Shown piece after piece: positions 14,958 to 20,312 of a stretch of DNA of 20,312 nt. Source of the DNA: JAFDWI01 sp964449375. GTDB lineage: Bacteria > Actinomycetota > Acidimicrobiia > Acidimicrobiales > Iamiaceae. The stretch spans positions 1 through 20,312 of the forward strand of contig CAYVAS010000048.1 in the NCBI GenBank assembly GCA_964449375.1. The letters run 5' to 3'. Both the position numbers and the translations under genes were made by a program. The notes beneath the pieces were generated by a model. It was not told the origin of the DNA. It was given only the letters and a program-made list of their open reading frames with translations, and made no database searches. The stretch's first letter is position 1. Each line of letters starts with the position of its first letter.

Positions 14958-15784
14958 ACGAACCCGTGGCCGGACGCGGGTCGCTCACCGGACGGGTCGC
15001 GATCGTGGTCGGGGCCGGCCAGACCGAGGGGCGCAACATCGGCAACGGCCGCGCGACGGCGATCACCTTCGCCCGGGAGGGCGCGCACCTGGTGCTGGTG
15101 GACCGCGACGCCGCCGGGGTCACCGAGACCGCGGAGCTGGCGGCCGCCGAAGCCCCCGAAGGCACCAGGATCGAAACGGTCACCGTCGACATCACCGCCG
15201 ACGACGGACCCGCGCGCATCGTCGCCGCCGCAACCGACGCCTTCGACGGGTTCGACATCCTGCACAACAACGTCGGCGTGGGCATCGGCGACGCGCCGCC
15301 CCACCGCCTGAGCGACGAGGCCTACGACCGGATCATGGACGTGAACCTGCGGGCCATGTGGCGCACCTGTCGGGCGGCGGTACCCACGCTGCGGGCCAGC
15401 GACCACGGCGCGATCGTCAACGTGTCGTCGCTGGCGGCGATCGCCTCGGCCGGCGGGATCACCGCCTACAAGATCTCCAAGGCCGGCGTCAACGCGCTCA
15501 CCCAGAACCTGGCGATCACCAACGCCAAGTACGGCCTGCGGGTCAACGCCATCATGCCCGGGTTCATCGACACCCCCATGGGCGTGGACGCCGCGGCCCG
15601 CTCCGCGGGCATCGACCGCGACGACTACGCCGAGCTGCGCGCCGCGATCGTGCCCCTGGGCCGCCAGGGATCGGCCTGGGACGTCGCCAACGCCGCCCGG
15701 TTCCTGGCCTCCGACGAGGCCGCGTTCATCACCGGCACGGTCCTGGCCGTCGACGGCGGCCAGTCCGCCCGCGTCGGCGGCTGA
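14954..15784 (+). CDS. SDR family oxidoreductase with expanded glycine motif
   Basis: A 276-residue short-chain dehydrogenase starting at GTG 14954, which overlaps the previous stop as GTGA. The dinucleotide loop is longer than usual: GAGQTEGRNIGNG at 20-32 instead of the compact TGxxxGIG. Asp50 after the second strand (LVLVDRD) suggests NAD(H). The NNVG motif is at 105-108. The catalytic residues are Ser159, Tyr172 and Lys176 (YKISK). The C-terminus reads VNAIMPGFIDTPMG and FITGTVLAVDGGQ. It probably oxidises a secondary alcohol or a hydroxyacyl-CoA; the substrate is unknown. The frame extends far upstream through the CMD gene, but the coupled GTG gives a normal family length and removes an Arg-rich extension. 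Confidence 0.93.
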   Translation: MNEPVAGRGSLTGRVAIVVGAGQTEGRNIGNGRATAITFAREGAHLVLVDRDAAGVTETAELAAAEAPEGTRIETVTVDITADDGPARIVAAATDAFDGFDILHNNVGVGIGDAPPHRLSDEAYDRIMDVNLRAMWRTCRAAVPTLRASDHGAIVNVSSLAAIASAGGITAYKISKAGVNALTQNLAITNAKYGLRVNAIMPGFIDTPMGVDAAARSAGIDRDDYAELRAAIVPLGRQGSAWDVANAARFLASDEAAFITGTVLAVDGGQSARVGG

Positions 15785-15791
15785 CCGCACG

Positions 15792-15810
15792 CACCCGGCC
15801 CGCGCCGGTG
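15792..15810. terminator. Hairpin between convergent SDR and monooxygenase-SDR genes
   Basis: CACCCGGC and GCCGGTG pair over 7 bp with one bulged C around a CCGC loop. It lies inside the 30-bp gap between the two stop codons and could serve both strands. No T-run is present. Confidence 0.35.
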
Positions 15811-15814
15811 GCCC

Positions 15815-18025
15815 TCAGCGCGGCGAGCCCAGGCCCCGGCGGGCGCCGCGGATGAGCAGCTTCTGGTAGAAGCCCGCCGGCAGACGGGAGATGAGGTCGA
15901 TCACCTTGGCGTCGGGACCCACCAGGATCCGGCGCTTGTCGGCGGCCACCCCGGCGAGGATCTGCCGGGCCGCCTGGTCGGGTCGGGTCCGGGCGATCCG
16001 GTCGAAGGCCGCGCCGACGTCGGTGTCGCCGCCACCGAGGCCGCCCAGGCTCGCATCGACCCGCGCCCGGCGGGCGATGTTGGTCTTGACCCCGCCGGGA
16101 TGCACCGTCGACGACGACACCGGTCCGCCTTCGATCTCCAGCTCCATGCGCAGCGCGTCGGTGAAGCCCCGCACCGCGAACTTGGCCGAGTTGTACGCCG
16201 ACTGCGACGGGATCGAGATCAGGCCGAACACCGACGACAGGTTGACCACATGGCCGTCGCCGGAGTCCCGCAGATGCGGCAGGAACGCCTTGGTGCCGTG
16301 CACCACGCCCCAGAAGTTGATGTTCATCAACCATTCGAAGTTCTCATAGGAACCGGATTCGACTGTGGAGCCCAGCGCGACGCCGGCGTTGTTGAAGATC
16401 AGGTTGACCTTGCCGTGGTCGGCGACCACCTCGACGGCCCAGGCGAAGACCGCGGCCCGGTCGGCGACATCGAGTTCGGCGGAGGTGACCTTGACGCCGC
16501 GTCCCTCGCACAACGCCACGGTCTCGGCCAGCCCGGCGGTGTCCACGTCGCTGAGCGCCAGGTGCGCGCCACGGCGGGCCAGCTCCACGGCCAGGGCGCG
16601 ACCGATGCCCGAGGCGGCGCCGGTGATCGCGGCCACCCGGCCCTCGTAGCGGTTGGACGGAGAAGATGCGGCTGCGTGCACGAGGGGCCTCACGGCGTCG
16701 GGGTCGGGGTTGGAGAACACCATGACATCGTCGTGGATGCTCTGTCGCTTGGTGGCGCGGTAGTCCGCCAGATAGCTCTGGTCGACCCGCCAGGGGTACT
16801 CGGTACCGGACTTGGGGAACCGGTCCTCGGCCCGGGTGACGTAGCCCGAGGTCAGGCCCAGCAGCGGCTGTTCGTCCATGTCGGGGTCCGACAGCACCGG
16901 GGTGCACTGGCGCAGCCCGGAGGTGTGCAGGTGGTTCAACAGCCGGGTCACGTAATCACAGGTCAGCTCGCACTTGAGCGTCCAGGACGCGTTCGTGTAG
17001 CCGATCGCCGCCGCGGCGTTGGGCACGCCCGAGAGCATCATGCCCTTGTAGACGAAGCGGTCGGTGTAGTCCACGACCTCGCCGTCCACGGTGAGGTCCA
17101 CCCCGCCCATGAACACCAGGTCCAGCCCGGTGGCCGACACCACGATGTCGGCGTCGAGTTCGGTGCCGTCGGAGGTACGGATGCCTGTCGGGGTGAAGGT
17201 GTCGATGGTGTCGGTGACCATCTCGGCCCGCCCGTCGCGGATGGCGCGGAACAGGTCGCCGTCGGGGACCACGCACAAGCGCTGGTCCCAAGGGTCGTAG
17301 CGGGGTGAGAAGTGCTCGTGCACCGGGTAGTCGTCGGGCAGGTGCGCGGCGACGCCCTTGAGCAGCGCCCGACGCACCTGGTCGGGTCGTTTGCGGGAGA
17401 ACCGGTACATCCCCTGGGTGCCCAGAGCCATCGCCCACCGGGTGGCCGAGGCGCCCAGGGAACCGGGCAGCCAGCGTCGCAGCGCCCGGGCCACACCGGA
17501 GGACTGGGGCAGCGACACGATGTAGGTCGGTGAACGCTGCAGCATCGTGACCTTGGCGGCGGTCTCGGCCAGCGAGGGCACCAGCGTGATCGCGGTGGCT
17601 CCCGAACCGATCACGACGATCTTCTTGCCCGCGTGGTCGAGGTCCTCGGGCCAGAACTGGGGGTGCACGAAGGTGCCCTGGTAGTCGTCCACGCCGGGAA
17701 AATCGGGCTGGTAGCCACGGTCGTAGCGGTAGTAGCCGCTGCANNNNNNNNNNNNNNNNNNNNNNNNNNNNNNNNNNNNNNNNNNNNNNNNNNNNNNNNN
17801 NNNNNNNNNNNNNNNNNNNNNNNNNNNNNNNNNNNNNNNNNNNAGGGTGTACATGTCCGAGTCCGAGCGCACCCCCGGGTAGCGGAACAGGTCCCAGGTG
17901 CCACCGATCGCGTCCCGGGCCTCGAGGATGGCGAAGTCCGCCCAGGGGCATTCGGTCTTGAGGTAGTGGGCCGCGGCCACGCCGGACAGGCCGGCGCCGA
18001 CGATCACGACGTCGAGATGTTCCAT
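15815..18025 (-). CDS. MymA-like flavin (Baeyer-Villiger) monooxygenase fused to a SadH-like SDR; contains assembly gap
   Basis: One open frame of 736 residues as assembled. The N-terminal monooxygenase has FAD motif GAGLSG (10-15), IGGTWDLFRYPGVRSDSD (40-57), the Baeyer-Villiger-type fingerprint YQGTFVHPQFWP (115-126; first residue Tyr rather than Phe), NADPH-site GSGATA (140-145), and VSATGL and YTNASWTLK further on. It ends near VMVFSNPDPD. After roughly 20 linker residues a full SDR begins: GAASGIG (469-475), FNNAGVAL, Ser598, Tyr611 and Lys615 (YNSAK). It resembles M. tuberculosis MymA (Rv3083) joined to SadH (Rv3085), separate proteins there. The SDR has Asp after strand 2 (LSDVD), favouring NAD(H). 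The expected reactions are alcohol to ketone and ketone to ester, or another oxygenation. ATG 18025 has a GGGAG ribosome site. Numbering after residue 60 is provisional because about 75 residues are expected in the gap. Confidence 0.9.
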   Translation of the reverse strand: MEHLDVVIVGAGLSGVAAAHYLKTECPWADFAILEARDAIGGTWDLFRYPGVRSDSDMYTXXXXXXXXXXXXXXXXXXXXXXXXXXXXXXXXXXCSGYYRYDRGYQPDFPGVDDYQGTFVHPQFWPEDLDHAGKKIVVIGSGATAITLVPSLAETAAKVTMLQRSPTYIVSLPQSSGVARALRRWLPGSLGASATRWAMALGTQGMYRFSRKRPDQVRRALLKGVAAHLPDDYPVHEHFSPRYDPWDQRLCVVPDGDLFRAIRDGRAEMVTDTIDTFTPTGIRTSDGTELDADIVVSATGLDLVFMGGVDLTVDGEVVDYTDRFVYKGMMLSGVPNAAAAIGYTNASWTLKCELTCDYVTRLLNHLHTSGLRQCTPVLSDPDMDEQPLLGLTSGYVTRAEDRFPKSGTEYPWRVDQSYLADYRATKRQSIHDDVMVFSNPDPDAVRPLVHAAASSPSNRYEGRVAAITGAASGIGRALAVELARRGAHLALSDVDTAGLAETVALCEGRGVKVTSAELDVADRAAVFAWAVEVVADHGKVNLIFNNAGVALGSTVESGSYENFEWLMNINFWGVVHGTKAFLPHLRDSGDGHVVNLSSVFGLISIPSQSAYNSAKFAVRGFTDALRMELEIEGGPVSSSTVHPGGVKTNIARRARVDASLGGLGGGDTDVGAAFDRIARTRPDQAARQILAGVAADKRRILVGPDAKVIDLISRLPAGFYQKLLIRGARRGLGSPR
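17744..17843. other. Assembly gap (100 N) inside the monooxygenase domain
   Basis: The placeholder interrupts the segment between DSDMYT and CSGYYRYD. From memory of MymA, about 77 residues separate these motifs, against 34 codons of N. The real missing piece is probably about 230 bp. Confidence 0.99.
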
Positions 18026-18076
18026 TCGATTCGACTCCCGGTCGGCTGCCCGCGCGCACCGGCGCGCAGGACCCTG

Positions 18077-18095
18077 GGGTTACCGATGGTAACCC
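18077..18095. promoter_or_regulatory. 19-bp palindrome, probable repressor operator
   Basis: GGGTTACC-GAT-GGTAACCC has perfect 8-bp arms and lies 52 bp upstream of the monooxygenase-SDR start. On the minus strand the hexamer TACCAT (18086-18091) inside it fits a -10 box, so a bound protein would block that promoter. Size and symmetry suit a TetR-type dimer; the regulator is not in the window. Confidence 0.65.
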
Positions 18096-18181
18096 ATGCT
18101 GACCCGCATGGACAGATCGGGTGCCCGAATTCACCCGCCGCGCGCACCGCGAGGATCCCACTCCGCGCCGAAGGGCTTTGC

Positions 18182-18187
18182 CACACT
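18182..18187 (+). promoter_or_regulatory. Candidate -10 box CACACT of a leaderless promoter
   Basis: CACACT ends exactly 7 nt before GTG 18195, the same spacing as TAGCCT before GTG 6170. It is a partial match to TAnnnT. If used, the ATG at 18189 would lie outside the transcript. Confidence 0.4.
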
Positions 18188-18188
18188 G

Positions 18189-19265
18189 ATGGGCGTGAAA
18201 CGCAGTTCCCGCCCGCTCAGAACCACCCTGCTGTCCAGCGTGATCGCCGTGGTGCTCGCCGGCTGCGCCTGTGGGTCGACCTCACCCGCCGCGGCACCCG
18301 AGACCACCCGCGCGACCACCACCTCATCGTCGACGGTGCCCGCCCCGACCGTGGTCGCCCCCCTGACCGGCGCGCCGACCAAGGACCTCAAGTCCCTGGA
18401 GCGACCCGCCCTGGTCGTCAAGATCGACAACGCCGACCCCCACGCCCGACCCCAACTCGGCCTGCTCCAGGCCGACGTGGTCTACGAAGAACGCGTCGAG
18501 GGGTCGGTCACCCGCTTCGCCGCGGTGTTCCACTCCGCGGGAGCCGACCCGGTGGGCCCGGTGCGTTCGGCCCGCATGACCGACATCCCGATCGTGTCGG
18601 CGCTGTCCCGTCCGCTGTACGCGTGGTCCGGCGCCAACGCCGGTGTGAGCCGGGCGGTCACCTCGGCACCGCTCGTCGACCTGGGCCCAGATGTGGCCAC
18701 CGACGCCTATGAGCGCCGCGGCGTGGGCGGCAAGGTCGCTCCCCACAACCTGTACACCACGACCTCCGCGCTGTGGGACCGGGCTCCCGACGACGCCACC
18801 CCGCCCGAGCCGATCTTCGAATTCCGGGCCGACGGTGAGCCCCTGGGCGCGGGCGCCCGCAAGGTGCGCGAGGTCCACGTGAACTTCGGGGTGACGCGCG
18901 GTGCCCCGGTCGACTGGAAGTGGGACGCCAAGCGCAACGGGTGGGCACGCTGGCAGCAGGGCACCCCCCACACCGACGAGGCCGGCCACCAGGTCGCACC
19001 CCAGAACGTGATCGTCCAGTTCGTCGACTACCACCACAACGGCGACGCCGACAGTGGCGGCAACCCGGTGGTCGAGGCCTCCCAGATCGGTTCGGGGCCC
19101 TGCTGGGTCCTCACCGACGGGCACCTCGTCGAAGGCACCTGGTCCAAGGACGCCAACGAATCGGCCACCACCTTCACCGATTCCGCCGGCAAGCCGATCG
19201 CGCTCAGCCCGGGGCGCACCTGGGTCGAACTGTCCTCCCCCGGGGGCGCGACCGTCGTCCGCTGA
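18189..19265 (+). CDS. DUF3048 domain-containing lipoprotein
   Basis: From ATG 18189 the protein has 358 residues; from GTG 18195 it has 356. The N-terminus KRSSRPLRTTLLSSVIAVVL ends in a textbook lipobox LAGC (Cys26 from the ATG), followed by a Thr/Ser/Pro/Ala linker. The body matches the DUF3048 family (B. subtilis YerB-like): RPALVVKIDNADPHARPQLG, ADVVYEERVEGSVTRFAAVF, DPVGPVRSARMTDI, and a C-terminal domain with VHVNFG and NVIVQFVDYH. It should be anchored on the outer face of the cytoplasmic membrane; the molecular function is unknown. A long open extension upstream to 18096 is rejected because it is basic and would bury the signal peptide. It diverges from the monooxygenase-SDR gene and could share the palindrome region, though the palindrome is 94 bp from its start. 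Confidence 0.9.
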   Translation: MGVKRSSRPLRTTLLSSVIAVVLAGCACGSTSPAAAPETTRATTTSSSTVPAPTVVAPLTGAPTKDLKSLERPALVVKIDNADPHARPQLGLLQADVVYEERVEGSVTRFAAVFHSAGADPVGPVRSARMTDIPIVSALSRPLYAWSGANAGVSRAVTSAPLVDLGPDVATDAYERRGVGGKVAPHNLYTTTSALWDRAPDDATPPEPIFEFRADGEPLGAGARKVREVHVNFGVTRGAPVDWKWDAKRNGWARWQQGTPHTDEAGHQVAPQNVIVQFVDYHHNGDADSGGNPVVEASQIGSGPCWVLTDGHLVEGTWSKDANESATTFTDSAGKPIALSPGRTWVELSSPGGATVVR

Positions 19266-19277
19266 ACCCGCACCGCA

Positions 19278-19321
19278 CCCTTCACCGGCGCAGCGCGCAC
19301 CGCGCCGTGGCCCGGTGAGGG
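19278..19321. terminator. Candidate bidirectional terminator hairpin
   Basis: In the 65-bp gap between convergent genes, TCACCGG (19282-19288) pairs with CCGGTGA (19312-19318). CCC/GGG extends the stem past one bulged T. An inner GGCGC/GCGCC stem can form in the loop. There is no T-run, as is common in GC-rich actinobacteria. Confidence 0.45.
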
Positions 19322-19330
19322 CGGGGTCGT

Positions 19331-20312
19331 TCAGATGGGCAGTGAGCCGGTGCCCCGACGGGTGGAGCCCTCGTCGCGGTAGGCGGCGATGGTGCGCTGC
19401 GCGATCCGCATCTGGTGCACCTCGTCGGCACCGTCGGCCAGCCGGGCCCAGCGGGCATGCTGGTACATCGACGCCAGCGGCGTGTCGGTGGAATAACCCA
19501 GCGCGCCGTGCACCTGGATCGACCGGTCGATCACCCGATTGAGCATGTTGGCCACGAAATGCTTGGTCATCGACACCTCGGACTTGAAGTCCAGCCCCTC
19601 GTCGATGCGGTAGGCGGCGTGCAGCACCATCAACTTGGCCTGGTACAGCTCCATGGTCGAGTCGGCGATCATCCACTGGATCCCCTGCTTCTCGGCCAGG
19701 ATCGACCCGTGCGCGTACCGGTCCAGTGAGCGGTCGACCATCATGTCGAGCGCGGTCTCGGCCTGGGCGATCCAGCGCATGCAGTGCGCGAGCCGCGCGG
19801 GGCCGAGCCGGTACTGGCCCAGCATGTGACCCTGTCCCCTGCCGCCGAGCATGTTCGCCGCCGGCACGCGCAGGTCCTCGATGACGATCTCGGAGTGGCC
19901 GGTGCTGCCGTGCATCGTCTCGACCTCGCGCACCCGGTTCCAGCCCTCCGAGGGGATGTCGACCAGGAACGCGGTGTTCGCCGCCTGCGGCAGGTCGGGG
20001 TTGTCCTCGGTGCGTGCGATGAGGATCGCGAAGCTCGAACGCCGGGCGTTCGAGATGAACCACTTGTGGCCGTTGATCACCCACTCGTCACCGTCCTGGA
20101 CGGCCGTGGTGCGGATGAGCGTCGGGTCGGACCCTGCGACCTCGGGCTCGGTCATCGCGAAGCAGCTCATCGCGCGGCCCTCGCACAGCGGGCGGAGGTA
20201 CTTCTCCTTCTGCTCGTCGGTCGCCCAGTGCAGCAGCGTGTGCATGTTGCCCTCGTCCGGCGCCTGGCAGTTCATGACGAAGGGGCCGTAGTAGGTCTTC
20301 GCCGCCTCGGCC
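19331..20312 (-). CDS. Acyl-CoA dehydrogenase, ACAD10/11-like (5' end outside window)
   Basis: The frame is open to the right edge, so the true start lies beyond the window; about 326 residues are seen. It reads YYGPFVMNCQAPDEGNMHTL, then the FAD/substrate segment CFAMTEPEVAGSDP, then INGHKWFISNA, then RLGPARLAHCMRWI in the helical domain and IQVHGALGYSTDTPLASMYQ. It ends in ARLADGADEVHQMRIAQR. This layout resembles ACAD10/ACAD11-type and related bacterial dehydrogenases and differs clearly from the two FadE paralogues at the left of the window. At the position of the medium-chain catalytic Glu it has Asp (ADGADE), as I recall for the ACAD10/11 branch. Expected activity: FAD-dependent oxidation of an acyl-CoA, perhaps a hydroxylated or branched one. 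An internal Met at 20275 is not the start, since conserved sequence lies before it. Confidence 0.93.
   Translation of the reverse strand, partial: AEAAKTYYGPFVMNCQAPDEGNMHTLLHWATDEQKEKYLRPLCEGRAMSCFAMTEPEVAGSDPTLIRTTAVQDGDEWVINGHKWFISNARRSSFAILIARTEDNPDLPQAANTAFLVDIPSEGWNRVREVETMHGSTGHSEIVIEDLRVPAANMLGGRGQGHMLGQYRLGPARLAHCMRWIAQAETALDMMVDRSLDRYAHGSILAEKQGIQWMIADSTMELYQAKLMVLHAAYRIDEGLDFKSEVSMTKHFVANMLNRVIDRSIQVHGALGYSTDTPLASMYQHARWARLADGADEVHQMRIAQRTIAAYRDEGSTRRGTGSLPI

Noticed and set aside
16640..16700. Separate start for the SDR half of the fusion at an internal GTG
   Set aside because: No stop codon separates the halves and no Shine-Dalgarno is evident before the internal GTG codons. Internal initiation cannot be excluded, but the fused frame is the simpler reading.
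18324..20084. Minus-strand open frame of 586 codons across the DUF3048 gene and the third dehydrogenase
   Set aside because: It spans two unrelated genes and their terminator in a non-coding frame with biased composition. Both underlying genes have clear family motifs in other frames.
1..20312. CRISPR arrays, tRNA/rRNA genes, insertion sequences, phage genes
   Set aside because: No regularly spaced repeats, tRNA-like cloverleaf, transposase or terminal inverted repeats were recognised on reading. Small RNAs cannot be excluded without a covariance search.

Overview
The window is very GC-rich (roughly 70% by eye) and densely coded on both strands, with short intergenic gaps, many GTG starts and Arg/Pro-rich shadow frames. 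The protein content points to a lipid-degrading actinomycete, possibly an Acidimicrobiia-type metagenome scaffold: several FadE-type acyl-CoA dehydrogenases, short-chain dehydrogenases, a MymA-like monooxygenase, a SCO6745-family protein and a DUF3048 lipoprotein. The taxonomic placement is inference. Two runs of exactly 100 N (2080-2179 and 17744-17843) are scaffold gaps, each inside a gene. No RNA gene, CRISPR array, insertion sequence or phage gene was seen. No gene-free stretch exceeds 300 bases; the longest is 13704-13912.

Left part (1-6769): the 3' part of an acyl-CoA dehydrogenase and a GNAT acetyltransferase on the plus strand face a minus-strand group. In transcription order that group is an enoyl-CoA hydratase/isomerase, a secreted alpha/beta-hydrolase-domain lipoprotein, an SDR dehydrogenase overlapping it by ATGA, and a second acyl-CoA dehydrogenase. 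This looks like acyl-CoA or ester catabolism. A DUF1269 membrane protein diverges from the hydratase.

Middle (6855-12834): a SCO6745-family protein diverges from a tight plus-strand run of nitroreductase-like protein, LPG-synthase-TM/flippase-like membrane protein and polysaccharide pyruvyl transferase. A type-B carboxylesterase follows. The first three look like a small cell-surface polysaccharide module, but no glycosyltransferase is present.

Right part (12852-20312): a double-hotdog thioesterase (minus) diverges from a compact operon of universal stress protein, carboxymuconolactone-decarboxylase-like protein and SDR. Next comes the most unusual gene: a single minus-strand reading frame joining a MymA-like Baeyer-Villiger/flavin monooxygenase to a complete SadH-like SDR. 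Its upstream region carries a near-ideal 19-bp palindrome over a possible -10 box. A divergent DUF3048 lipoprotein and a third, ACAD10/11-like acyl-CoA dehydrogenase cut by the window end complete the region.

Much of the gene set fits oxidation of alcohols, ketones, esters and acyl-CoAs. Several starts (GTG 5245, GTG 6170, GTG 18195) lie 7-8 nt after a -10-like hexamer, which suggests leaderless mRNAs. No transcription factor is clearly encoded here, so any regulator of the palindrome must lie elsewhere.
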